A stretch of 64,000 nt of DNA from JBBIRG01 sp964410965. GTDB lineage: Bacteria > CLD3 > SB21 > JBBIRG01. A program made the translations under genes and the position numbers. The notes below the pieces were generated by a model. The model worked only from the letters and a program-made list of their open reading frames with translations, was not told the DNA's origin and did no database searches. Where the stretch lies: NCBI GenBank assembly GCA_964410965.1, contig CAYPIY010000008.1:1-64000 (forward strand), in the 5' to 3' direction. Shown here in pieces: positions 54,219 to 62,476 of this stretch (within the stretch, counting starts at the first letter, position 1; the number at the start of each line of letters is the position of its first letter).

Positions 54219-54947
54219 ATGGAAGGCATCCAAACAACGATCAAATTCACGGGCCCGGGCGACAGCGTAGCGGTAATCAAAGTCGGCGGCTATATTGATA
54301 CGACCACGTCATCGGAACTCGAACGATCCCTTACCTCCCTGATCAAGAAAGAGCAATACAGGATCATTGTCGACCTCGCAGATGTGGACTACATCAGTTC
54401 GGCCGGGTGGGGCATTTTCATCAGCGAAATCAAGGGCATCAAGCAAAACCGCGGTGACCTTAAACTCGTCAAAATGATACCCGAGGTTTATGAGGTTTTT
54501 GAGTTGCTCGAGTTCCATTATATTCTCAAAGCCTATGACACTCTGGAAGAAGCCGTGGACGCCTTTGTGAAGGAATCCGGCGGAAATCTTCAGCCGGTGC
54601 CCAAAGCCGTTATGGACGCCGTTACGGCTCCGACAGGCACCGTTCCGGTCCCTCCGAAGGCGCAGGAGACAAAACCCAAACTCACGACGGCCGCAAAACC
54701 CGTTGCCGAAGAGGAAGAGGATGAAATCGTCCATATGGAGGAGGAAACCGCTGCAACGATCGACGATCATATCCGGTCGATTGTTGCAAAATATCCCGAT
54801 TTCGGAGCCTGGCAGATCAAGAAAATGCTGAACACGGCTCAGTACGATTACACGCGGATCGGCTGGTTTGATATCCGGAAAAAACTTAAGGACCTGAAAC
54901 TGCTCTCCAAGCAAAACCGGTACGATTACGCCGCCAAACAGGATTAA
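54219..54947 (+). CDS. STAS anti-sigma-antagonist-like protein with C-terminal winged-helix-like module
   Basis: 242 residues. The STAS domain is at about 1-115; ADVDYISSAGWG carries Ser60/Ser61, the phosphorylation site in SpoIIAA/RsbV homologues. A flexible linker (Pro/Ala-rich, then acidic EEEEDEIVHMEEE) leads to a C-terminal module at about 185-233 with PDFGAWQIKKMLNT and RIGWFDIRKKLKDL. It resembles residues 755-803 of the partner-switching protein at 15898-18531 (shared layout I..I...P..G...I...L.T..Y..T.I....I...L..L.L). GAGG 7 nt before the ATG supports the start. It may be dephosphorylated by the SpoIIE domain of that protein and phosphorylated by its RsbW-like domain. Confidence 0.87.
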   Translation: MEGIQTTIKFTGPGDSVAVIKVGGYIDTTTSSELERSLTSLIKKEQYRIIVDLADVDYISSAGWGIFISEIKGIKQNRGDLKLVKMIPEVYEVFELLEFHYILKAYDTLEEAVDAFVKESGGNLQPVPKAVMDAVTAPTGTVPVPPKAQETKPKLTTAAKPVAEEEEDEIVHMEEETAATIDDHIRSIVAKYPDFGAWQIKKMLNTAQYDYTRIGWFDIRKKLKDLKLLSKQNRYDYAAKQD

Positions 54948-55070
54948 GGCCCCGCAAAAAAGTTACCGCCAGGTACAAAGTATCCGCATCTATCGTGAAT
55001 GCAGAACTGGAATGCCCTGAAAAAAAATAGAGTTATAGTAAGTCCCTTCCAATGATTCTCAGGTAAAACG

Positions 55071-58000
55071 ATGAGCCGTCTTTGTTCCTTTTTGGCGGCT
55101 GTCCTGGTTTTATCCGTTACAACCGGCCAATTATCTTTCGCGGATATTCAGGACTGGCAGCAGGATGTTCACTATTTCATTGATGCGGAACTGGATGCCA
55201 ACACGCATATCCTTACCGGTTATGAGAAAATCGTATACACAAACCATTCGCCCGACACGCTGAATAAGGTTTATTTCAACCTGTATGCGAACGCATTCCG
55301 GAAACACAGCAATATGCGTCACTATCAGGACCAAAGATATTCAGCGTTCGGCGGAAGCTGGATGGGCCTGCTGCCGGAGTATGCACTCGGCGAAATGGAA
55401 ATCCTGTCTGTGTCGGACGGTGAGGACCAAATTCTTTCCCATGAAAGCGATGATACGATCTTAAGCGTCCTCCTCGCACATCCGCTCTTGCCGGGCAAGA
55501 AATGCATTCTGAGGATTGAATTCAGGCTTCGGATCCCGGTACTCATCCGGCGTATGGGACGTCATAACCGGGAAGGCGTGGATTACACTCTGGCCCAGTG
55601 GTATCCGAAGGTCTGCGTGTACGGCCGTGAAGGATGGCACCTGGACTATTACCTCGGCAGGGAATTTTTCGGGGAGATCGGAACCTATGAAATCAGCATC
55701 ACGCTGCCGGAACATTATATCGTCGGTGCGACGGGATGCCTCCTCAACGCCGCGAATCCAGAAGTGATGTTGGGGATACCCGCGGATTCCACGTCCGGAT
55801 TCAGGCTCCTTGATTCGGTCCGCCGTAAGCCGGATCTCACTGAACTTCCGGATTCCCTGCTGCATAGCAATCTTTCCCTCGACGAAATATTATCGAACCT
55901 TGAAACGATGGCCGTTGCAATATCGCCGAAAGAACCTTTACGTACATGGCGCTACCGGCAGGAACGTGTCCATGACTTCGCCTGGTGCGCCGATCCGGAT
56001 TATGTCTCTGCCGATACACTCTGCGGTGAAACGAGGGTTCGCATTCTGCATTTACCCGATGTCTCTCAGCAATGGCGGCCGGTAAAATCATGGGTCTGCG
56101 GCATCCTGAAATATATGGAAGAGAATGTCGGACCCTTTCCGTATCCGGATCTGACGGTCGCGCAGGCCGGGGACGGCGGAATGGAATATCCCTCCATCGC
56201 TTTCATCACGGGACGCCGGGGAGAATACAGCCTGGCCAGCGTGACCGCGCATGAAGTGATCCATAACTGGTTTTACGGCGCGCTCGCGAACGATGAAGTC
56301 CATGAAGCCTGGCTCGATGAGGGCATGACGTCGTATTATACGACGCGGGTCATGGAATCGATGTTCGGGCGCTTCGCGATGAAAGAAAGCCGTACCGCCT
56401 GGCCTTTCCGGTATAAATATGCCGATGACGCCCGGATCCGTACCTTCAGTGATTATGAATGGTGGGCGAAACAGGGCTACGAGGAACCCGTACTGAAACA
56501 TGCAGACCTTTTCCTTACCGATGAATCCTACGGCTACAGCGCTTATACCAAAGGGCACGTTTTCATGAACGCTCTTGAATATTATTTCGGCAAAAACCGC
56601 TTTGATGAACTGATGAAAAAATATTTTAAATCGTACGCATACCGTCATGTTTCCACGCAAACCCTGCGGACCTTCATGGAAAGGGAATCCGGAACCGATC
56701 TGAGCTCTTGGTTCGATCAGTGGCTGAAGACCACGGGAACCTGTGATTACGGAATCGGAAATATCAGTGAAAGCGCCCGGAATGAAAACGGCTTGCGGTT
56801 TTATGAAACCCGGATTCAGCTGCACAGGAAGGGATCCGTCATTATGCCCGTCGATGTTTATATACAGGAGAAAAACGGGCAATGGCTGGGCTTCCGCATC
56901 CCTTCTCATCCCACGGACCCGGACATTCCCGAACTCGAAAGACGCCCCGTCTGGAACCGGTTTACGGACAGCTATACACTGATCATCGAACTCGGGGACG
57001 CAGTAGAACGCGTGGTCATCGACACTTCACATTTGTTGCCGGATGTACACCGATCCGATAACATGTCGGGCCTGCTGCCTCCCATTGATTGGTCATTTCA
57101 GAAACCCTGGCGGCGCCCGCCTGCAACGGACGTATACCGCGTCGAGTACCTTCCGTCGCTGTGGTTCAATCACCCCGACGGGCTGAGGTTAGACAGCCGG
57201 TTCCAGGGAGTATGGGCAGTGGACGAGCATCGGCTCAAAACAGAATTATATTACGGTATCCGAAGCCGGCGGCCCGGCTACCGGTTTGAATACCGGACGC
57301 CGATATATTCCGCCGGACGGCAGGTCGAATTGTCCCTGCAATCATGTCGCCTGGAGGGACGTACGGAACAGGACGTATCCGTAAATAAAAAGTGGTTCGG
57401 TGCAGGGTATGACTATCCTCCGTATCATACCTTGAAAGCCGGGTTGCGGTACGCACGTTTGTATGATGATGACTATCTGCCGGCGGGCATCCGCTGGGAC
57501 CGCGGACATCAGACTTCTTTTTACATGAATTACAGGTTCCGGCCGGGATACAGGAAAGAAAACCGTTTGGACGGAGCGATGGAGACTTCCTTTCTGCACT
57601 CGGAACAGCAGTACGTGAAATTCGACATGACGTTCCAGTATACGATACCCTGGATCACTAAATTTGTCAATATCCGGAGCCGGTCATTCTTCGGTTACTC
57701 GACGGGAAGCGTTCCCTCTCAAAGTCGGTTTTACTTGGCCGGAGCATCACCGCAGGAAATGTTCCGTCAGCCGCTGTACCGGTCGGCGGGAACCCTGCCC
57801 AGAGATGTCTGGATCAGGGGACAAAACCGGCATTGGCACCTCGATGGCGGAGGGAGCATGACGGGATATTATAACGCGGATATCAGCACGAAAAAAATAC
57901 TGACGCAGTCGTTTGAATTTACCGTTCCCAATATTTTTTATCTGATGATATCCCGCGATTTGTTGATTCTTAACCGTTCGGAGCCTTTTATTTTCACCGA

Positions 58001-58235
58001 AAGCGGATTATTCTGGAAGGAAAACCGGAGTCTGTTCAGGCATTTTCGCGATGCTGTGGTTTTTGACGCCGGCGCAGGGTTTATTTACAGGATGTCATTC
58101 ATACCGGAATGGATGGGGAGATATCAGTTCAGGTTTGAATGTCCGTTCTGGGTGAGCCGCCCGTCGCTGAACAACGCCAATGAGAAACAATTCAAAAAAC
58201 GCTGGGTTGTGGGATTAACTGTGGAACTTGACTGA
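55071..58235 (+). CDS. M1-family peptidase with Omp85-like C-terminal barrel
   Basis: 1054 residues. A signal peptide (MSRLCSFLAAVLVLSVTTG) precedes an M1 aminopeptidase region. The exopeptidase motif GGMEYPS is near 370, the zinc site HEVIH is at 394-398 and the third ligand is Glu417, matching HEXXH-x18-E. From about 700 the protein turns to alternating strands with Gly/aromatic residues, e.g. FYLAGASPQEMF, FDAGAGFIYRMSF, RYQFRFECPFW, ending VGLTVELD, as in the C-terminal barrels of Omp85-type surface antigens. The peptidase would thus be tethered at the outer membrane. Whether it is active or a folding factor is open. Ribosome site weak. Confidence 0.85.
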   Translation: MSRLCSFLAAVLVLSVTTGQLSFADIQDWQQDVHYFIDAELDANTHILTGYEKIVYTNHSPDTLNKVYFNLYANAFRKHSNMRHYQDQRYSAFGGSWMGLLPEYALGEMEILSVSDGEDQILSHESDDTILSVLLAHPLLPGKKCILRIEFRLRIPVLIRRMGRHNREGVDYTLAQWYPKVCVYGREGWHLDYYLGREFFGEIGTYEISITLPEHYIVGATGCLLNAANPEVMLGIPADSTSGFRLLDSVRRKPDLTELPDSLLHSNLSLDEILSNLETMAVAISPKEPLRTWRYRQERVHDFAWCADPDYVSADTLCGETRVRILHLPDVSQQWRPVKSWVCGILKYMEENVGPFPYPDLTVAQAGDGGMEYPSIAFITGRRGEYSLASVTAHEVIHNWFYGALANDEVHEAWLDEGMTSYYTTRVMESMFGRFAMKESRTAWPFRYKYADDARIRTFSDYEWWAKQGYEEPVLKHADLFLTDESYGYSAYTKGHVFMNALEYYFGKNRFDELMKKYFKSYAYRHVSTQTLRTFMERESGTDLSSWFDQWLKTTGTCDYGIGNISESARNENGLRFYETRIQLHRKGSVIMPVDVYIQEKNGQWLGFRIPSHPTDPDIPELERRPVWNRFTDSYTLIIELGDAVERVVIDTSHLLPDVHRSDNMSGLLPPIDWSFQKPWRRPPATDVYRVEYLPSLWFNHPDGLRLDSRFQGVWAVDEHRLKTELYYGIRSRRPGYRFEYRTPIYSAGRQVELSLQSCRLEGRTEQDVSVNKKWFGAGYDYPPYHTLKAGLRYARLYDDDYLPAGIRWDRGHQTSFYMNYRFRPGYRKENRLDGAMETSFLHSEQQYVKFDMTFQYTIPWITKFVNIRSRSFFGYSTGSVPSQSRFYLAGASPQEMFRQPLYRSAGTLPRDVWIRGQNRHWHLDGGGSMTGYYNADISTKKILTQSFEFTVPNIFYLMISRDLLILNRSEPFIFTESGLFWKENRSLFRHFRDAVVFDAGAGFIYRMSFIPEWMGRYQFRFECPFWVSRPSLNNANEKQFKKRWVVGLTVELD

Positions 58236-58274
58236 TATTAACCGGATATGTGGTTTTTCAGCTCATTTCCCGTG

Positions 58275-58667
58275 TCAGTTATTCAACTGGAAGCAACTGC
58301 GCAGGTTCAGCATCAGATTCCGTATACGCATTTTATGAACCGCATCAAAATCGACAATAATTTCCACCTGGCCGATCATATCGATGGGTATACGAACGCT
58401 TAGGACTTTGAGAATTTCAAATAACCTTTTTTTAATCCGGTCACGGTCTTCTTCAGTCAACGGACGGACGATGCAGTTCACATTGCCGAGAATGTCCGGC
58501 TGGGTTTTGTAGAAATTCAGGTTGGACGCTCCGATCCGGCCGTTCTGCATGGTCAGTTCGAGCCCGATGCGGTCGGAGAAAAGATTATACACTTTAAGCG
58601 TCTTCAGGACATCCTGAAAACTCTGACTGATCATTTCTTCTTCCAAAACCGAATACGTAGTCGCCAT
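58275..58667 (-). CDS. Small cytoplasmic protein downstream of lexA, unknown function
   Basis: 130 residues, no signal or membrane helix. Mixed alpha/beta with segments LEEEMISQSFQDVLKTLKVY and VSIPIDMIG-like strands near the end, and a C-terminal FQLNN. No family recognised. The stop of lexA lies 13 bp before its ATG, so it is probably cotranscribed with lexA and thus part of the SOS response, though this does not show its function. It could be a small regulator or nucleic-acid-linked protein, but this is only context. Confidence 0.6.
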   Translation of the reverse strand: MATTYSVLEEEMISQSFQDVLKTLKVYNLFSDRIGLELTMQNGRIGASNLNFYKTQPDILGNVNCIVRPLTEEDRDRIKKRLFEILKVLSVRIPIDMIGQVEIIVDFDAVHKMRIRNLMLNLRSCFQLNN

Positions 58668-58680
58668 AGTTTAACTTTTT

Positions 58681-59259
58681 TTAGTACGTTCTGCGTAACT
58701 CAATCACTTTTCCGATAATTTCAAAATCTGTTCCTTCGATGACCGGGTAACGGGGATTTGCGGGTTCGAGGCAGTGTTTTCCCCTTATTACACGGTACCG
58801 TTTGACGGTGGTTTCCCCGTTAAGCAATGCGATGACGATATCTCCTTTATCGGCGGTTTGTTGCCTTTTAACGATGATGATGTCGCCTTCCCGGATACCA
58901 GCTTCAATCATGCTGTCCCCGTGAACCCTCAGCGCGAATAGGTCCCCTGAACCGCGGGTTACACCTTTAAGCGACCCTTCAATCTGTTCTTCCGCGAATA
59001 CCGGATGCCCGGCGACAACGCGGCCGTAAATCGGTATTTCATTGTGTTTTTTAACCAATCCGATTCCCCGCGCCTTATTAGGCCGGTGATTCAGATATCC
59101 TTTCTGCTTCAGGGCATACAAATGATCCTGAACGGTTCCGGTTGTGATCCCGAAATTTAAACCGATTTCGGTGATCGTAGGCGGGTAATCATGAGCGTCC
59201 AGATGACGCTCGATAAACCTTAAAATACGTTCTTGTTTTCTGGTCAAAAAATTTGTCAT
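58681..59259 (-). CDS. lexA: LexA repressor
   Basis: 192 residues. The N-terminal winged HTH (about 1-65) has PPTITEIGLNFGITTGTVQDHL. The Ala83-Gly84 cleavage site lies in GRVVAGHP. The catalytic Ser116 (HGDSMIEAGI) and Lys153 (TTVKRYRV) are in the S24-type domain, matching the E. coli residues Ala84-Gly85, Ser119 and Lys156. LexA represses SOS genes and cleaves itself when RecA filaments form. The 20-bp palindrome at 59269-59288 lies in its own promoter, so autoregulation is likely. Its ATG lies only a few bases after the probable -7 box, so the mRNA may be leaderless. Confidence 0.95.
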   Translation of the reverse strand: MTNFLTRKQERILRFIERHLDAHDYPPTITEIGLNFGITTGTVQDHLYALKQKGYLNHRPNKARGIGLVKKHNEIPIYGRVVAGHPVFAEEQIEGSLKGVTRGSGDLFALRVHGDSMIEAGIREGDIIIVKRQQTADKGDIVIALLNGETTVKRYRVIRGKHCLEPANPRYPVIEGTDFEIIGKVIELRRTY

Positions 59260-59262
59260 GAT

Positions 59263-59293
59263 CTAATATACCATAAATATTTATGGTAATCAA
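59263..59293 (-). promoter_or_regulatory. lexA promoter
   Basis: On the minus strand TTG (59293-59291), a 20-bp spacer and TATATTAG (59270-59263). Layout as in the other candidate promoters. The palindrome 59269-59288 sits in the spacer and overlaps the first two bases of the -7 box, a natural position for repression. Start codon at 59259 would lie at or next to the transcription start. Confidence 0.5.
59269..59288. promoter_or_regulatory. Probable LexA operator, 20-bp perfect palindrome
   Basis: TACCATAAATATTTATGGTA is a perfect palindrome of 20 bp. It lies 10 bp upstream of the lexA start and about 100 bp before the divergent P-loop gene start (59388). It has no T-run, so it is not a terminator. 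Its sequence does not match the E. coli (CTGT-N8-ACAG) or Bacillus SOS box, which would be expected to differ in this phylum. No second copy was noticed in the window, but I did not scan for degenerate ones exhaustively. Confidence 0.68.
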
Positions 59294-59387
59294 TAAAATA
59301 TTTCAATTTCCGAAAATGCTTTTATTTTCTAAAAAAAACATTTATCTTTATTTTCCAACATCAGTAAACCAAACCAGGAGATTCTCC

Positions 59388-60143
59388 ATGTCCCATCACA
59401 TCTTCGACATTATTATCCTGAACGGCCGCCCGGCTGCTGGTAAATCCGAAGTCATTGATTACCTGAAAAAAGTTCCCGTTAATGAGCGCATAGAGCGGTT
59501 TCACGTCGGTGAATTTGAAGAAATCGACGATTTTCCGGTTCTGTGGGAGCGGTTTGAGGATGATGATATTTATCAGCGGTACGGAAAAGAACGCCTGATT
59601 TCCCACGATCAGTTTACCTATGAAGGTAAAACAATGAAAGGCTACGTTTTCAAAGAACAGTTCTTCTGGAATTTTCTGATTGAAAAACTGAATCTGTCTT
59701 ATTCAAAAAAACTGAAAGAAGACAAATATTACCACAACACCAAAACCACGATTCTGGAATTTGCGCGCGGTTCGGAACACGGCGGATTCAAGGAAGCCTA
59801 TAATTACCTGAGCGAGGATATCCTGAAGAAAGCCTCCACGCTGTACATCAAAGTCAGCTGGGAAGAATCGCTCCGCAAGAACCGGCGCCGTTTCAATCCG
59901 GATAAGCCCGACAGCATTCTGGAGCACGGCCTGGAAGACAAGAAACTGGAAATGATGTATAAAGCATCGGATTGGGATGAATTTTCATCCAAAGATCCGC
60001 ATTATCTGCACGTTAAAAATCATAAGTTACCCTATGTCGTTTTTCAGAACGAGCCGGAAGTGACCGACAAACCCGATATGCTCGGAAAGAAATTAGACGA
60101 GCTGTTTACCCAGCTGTGGAATATTAGGATGAAGAAATCATAA
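59388..60143 (+). CDS. P-loop NTPase-like protein, unknown function
   Basis: 251 residues. The start ATG at 59388 has AGGAG 7 nt upstream; the frame extends 35 codons further, through the lexA operator, without a ribosome site. The Walker A is GRPAAGKSE near residue 17. The body is rich in charged residues (FEEIDDFPVLWERFEDDD, KKLKEDKYYHNTKTT) and contains WEESLRKNRRRFNPD, a basic segment like nucleotide-binding lids of kinases. The ILEFARGSEHGG segment may be a Walker-B-like strand. I cannot assign a kinase family. It is divergent from lexA and shares its operator region, and precedes an OPA-type transporter by 40 bp. Confidence 0.75.
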   Translation: MSHHIFDIIILNGRPAAGKSEVIDYLKKVPVNERIERFHVGEFEEIDDFPVLWERFEDDDIYQRYGKERLISHDQFTYEGKTMKGYVFKEQFFWNFLIEKLNLSYSKKLKEDKYYHNTKTTILEFARGSEHGGFKEAYNYLSEDILKKASTLYIKVSWEESLRKNRRRFNPDKPDSILEHGLEDKKLEMMYKASDWDEFSSKDPHYLHVKNHKLPYVVFQNEPEVTDKPDMLGKKLDELFTQLWNIRMKKS

Positions 60144-60183
60144 TTAACACGCTTATCACTATTCTTTTCTTAAGGTAAATTTC

Positions 60184-61635
60184 ATGATTACAAATTTGCT
60201 GATGATTGCGATGCTGATAACCGTGGTTATCGTATATTTCCTGAACAATCCTCTGGGACATGATAAATGGTACCGGTGGCGTTGTTTTTTTAACTGGTTT
60301 CCTCTCGGCCTTACTTATGCCTTTTTATATATGGGCCGTTATAATCTGACGGTTTCTAAAATGGCGCTCGGTGACCTGATGACGAAGGAAGACTTCGGCG
60401 CCATATTCGCCGCGGGATCGATTACCTACGCTTTTGCATTCCTCGTGAATGGTCCTCTCACCGACAGATTAGGCGGGCGCAAGGTCATGCTGATATCGGC
60501 GCTGGGAACCGCATTCATGAATTTTCTCATGGGCCTTGAAATATACATGGTTCTGACGCACGGATGGCAAATTCAGCTGGGATGGACGTTTTCGATTTTA
60601 TATTCCCTCAACATGTACTTCCAGAGTTTTGGCGCGACATCGATTGTAAAAGTTAACGCAAACTGGTTTCATGTCAAGGAACGCGGAGTGTTCGGCGGCA
60701 TCTTTGGGATGCTGATCGCAATGGGAATATTTCTCGCCTTCGACTGGGGGGATATTATCACGAAAGCTACGCTGGTGAATGCCGATCCTAACACCACAAA
60801 CGCCATATCCATGTTTCTGCGCGGCATCCTTCTGTCCGAAGGCGCTACGGTTAACGGCAGCTGGTGGATATTCTACATCCCGACGATCGTTTTAATCATT
60901 TTCTTTGTCATCGATTATTTTGTGGTCAGGGATACTCCTGCCCAGGCCGGCTTGCTGAACATTGACACGGCTGACGCTAGTTCAGGTGAAGACGATAAGC
61001 CGATTCCAACCAAGGAACTTCTGAAACGCATCCTGACAAACCGGGTCATCATCATCATTTGCCTGATTCAGATTTGTTCCGGGGTTTTACGACAAGGGCT
61101 CATGCATTGGTTCCCGATATATATGGATGAGGTTAATAAAATGGCCGCTGTACCGATTACCTTTTTCAAGGAAAATTGGGGATTTCTCCTGATGATCGCC
61201 GGAGTGACAGGCAGCATGCTTGCGGGCGTCATTTCGGATAAATTTTTCGGATCACGGCGGGGTCCGGTGGCGGCGTTGTTGTATTTTATTACTCTTGTGG
61301 CCTCGATTATCATGGTCTTTACTATGGGCAACTATTATGTGCTCGGCGCCATGGCGGTATTAGGCTCGGTCGCGATCATCGGCGTACACGGTATGCTGGC
61401 GGGGACAGCTACGATGGACTTTGGCGGGAAAAAAGCAGCAGGAACCGCTACAGGCATTGTCGACGGATTTGTGTATCTTGGCACAGGCATGCAATCACTT
61501 GCGTTGGGATATATCACATCCTGGAACTGGAATTTCTGGCCTGTATTTCTGATTCCGTTCGGAATTATCGGACTGGCATTCTCAATTACGATCTGGAAAG
61601 CCTATCCGCAGGCGAAAAAAGGCGGCGGACATTAA
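60184..61635 (+). CDS. MFS transporter of the OPA (sugar-phosphate antiporter) family
   Basis: 483 residues with about 12 membrane helices. The first region MGRYNLTVSKMALGDLM and the GPLTDRLGGRKVMLI loop match GlpT/UhpT-type organophosphate:phosphate antiporters. The segment FGGIFGMLIAMGIFLAFDWG and the central cytoplasmic loop also fit. One helix precedes the usual first one, so the protein starts with an additional N-terminal segment. The substrate is probably a phosphorylated compound such as glycerol-3-phosphate or a sugar phosphate. AAGG 8 nt before the ATG. It follows the P-loop gene by 40 bp and is closed by a terminator. Confidence 0.88.
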   Translation: MITNLLMIAMLITVVIVYFLNNPLGHDKWYRWRCFFNWFPLGLTYAFLYMGRYNLTVSKMALGDLMTKEDFGAIFAAGSITYAFAFLVNGPLTDRLGGRKVMLISALGTAFMNFLMGLEIYMVLTHGWQIQLGWTFSILYSLNMYFQSFGATSIVKVNANWFHVKERGVFGGIFGMLIAMGIFLAFDWGDIITKATLVNADPNTTNAISMFLRGILLSEGATVNGSWWIFYIPTIVLIIFFVIDYFVVRDTPAQAGLLNIDTADASSGEDDKPIPTKELLKRILTNRVIIIICLIQICSGVLRQGLMHWFPIYMDEVNKMAAVPITFFKENWGFLLMIAGVTGSMLAGVISDKFFGSRRGPVAALLYFITLVASIIMVFTMGNYYVLGAMAVLGSVAIIGVHGMLAGTATMDFGGKKAAGTATGIVDGFVYLGTGMQSLALGYITSWNWNFWPVFLIPFGIIGLAFSITIWKAYPQAKKGGGH

Positions 61636-61656
61636 CCGATAACCCGATTCCTTTAC

Positions 61657-61685
61657 AAGCCACCGGAATAACCCGGTGGCTTTAT
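61657..61685 (+). terminator. Terminator after the OPA transporter gene
   Basis: AAGCCACCGG (61657-61666) and CCGGTGGCTT (61673-61682) form a perfect 10-bp stem with a 6-nt loop and are followed by TTATTATT. It lies between convergent genes and may also work on the minus strand, although the T-run there is weak. Confidence 0.82.
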
Positions 61686-62443
61686 TATTCTGTCCGGAAA
61701 CAGGCCATGGATACCGATCCGTGCTGAACGCTTTCATGAAAAAATACAGTTGTTTCACCCGGTCGCATAAGTCCCAACGCGTAAACCATTGGCAGGTAAT
61801 GATCGGGAGTCGGAACGGCAAGACGGGAATTTTGAAAATTCTGATAATGAATCAGCTTTTCAATGTCATTTGACAGGATCGCATCTTTGACATTGTTATA
61901 AAAATCCACCGCCCAGGAATAGGGAGCCGCATACATATCATAATCCATATTTCTCAGATTATGAACTATGTTGCCGCTGCCGATAATTAAAATATTTTCA
62001 TTTCTCAGAAAAGCCAGACTTTTCGCGAGATCATAATGTTGCCGGGGCGAAAAGGTTAAATCAAGGCTCAATTCAAGAACCGGTATGTTTGCATCCGGAT
62101 ACATATGATGCAATACAGCCCATGCCGCATGATCCAATCCCCAATCAGAAGAAGGTTTGATCAGGGTTGATTGAGTCACAATAGCGGCAGCGAGTTCAGG
62201 TGATCCGGGAGGGTGATAGGTTACCTGATAAAGCTGTTCCGGGAAACCATAAAAATCATAAATTTGTTTTGGATAGTCCTGGCCCGATATAAAAATTCCG
62301 CGGGTCAGCCAATGCGCTGAAATCACAAGGATTGCATCCGGTTTTTTCAGTTTCAGGGCAAGCGCCGTTAACGAACGCGTGAATTCAATATCCAGGATAA
62401 TGTTCATGGGTGATCCGTGACCGATGAATAAGACCGGCATCAT
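61685..62443 (-). CDS. ygiD: YgiD-type extradiol ring-cleavage dioxygenase
   Basis: 252 residues. MMPVLFIGHGSPM at the start, AHW in the first third and DHAAWAVLHHMYPDANIPVLEL match the LigB-like 4,5-DOPA dioxygenase (YgiD/YgiN-type) family, with His ligands for the active-site metal. The segment GSGNIVHNL is also conserved in the family. It opens catechol rings; the physiological substrate in bacteria is not established. The ribosome site is weak; ATG codons at 62443 and 62440 are both possible. The gene has convergent neighbour 61635 and follows the barrel gene by 33 bp, on the same strand. Confidence 0.88.
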   Translation of the reverse strand: MMPVLFIGHGSPMNIILDIEFTRSLTALALKLKKPDAILVISAHWLTRGIFISGQDYPKQIYDFYGFPEQLYQVTYHPPGSPELAAAIVTQSTLIKPSSDWGLDHAAWAVLHHMYPDANIPVLELSLDLTFSPRQHYDLAKSLAFLRNENILIIGSGNIVHNLRNMDYDMYAAPYSWAVDFYNNVKDAILSNDIEKLIHYQNFQNSRLAVPTPDHYLPMVYALGLMRPGETTVFFHESVQHGSVSMACFRTE

Positions 62444-62476
62444 ATTATTTCTTTTGGTTTGTTTTTTAGGATAACA

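Noticed and set aside
59269..59288. The palindrome beside lexA as a bidirectional terminator
   Set aside because: There is no T-run on either side and the stem is AT-rich; its place inside a promoter fits an operator.
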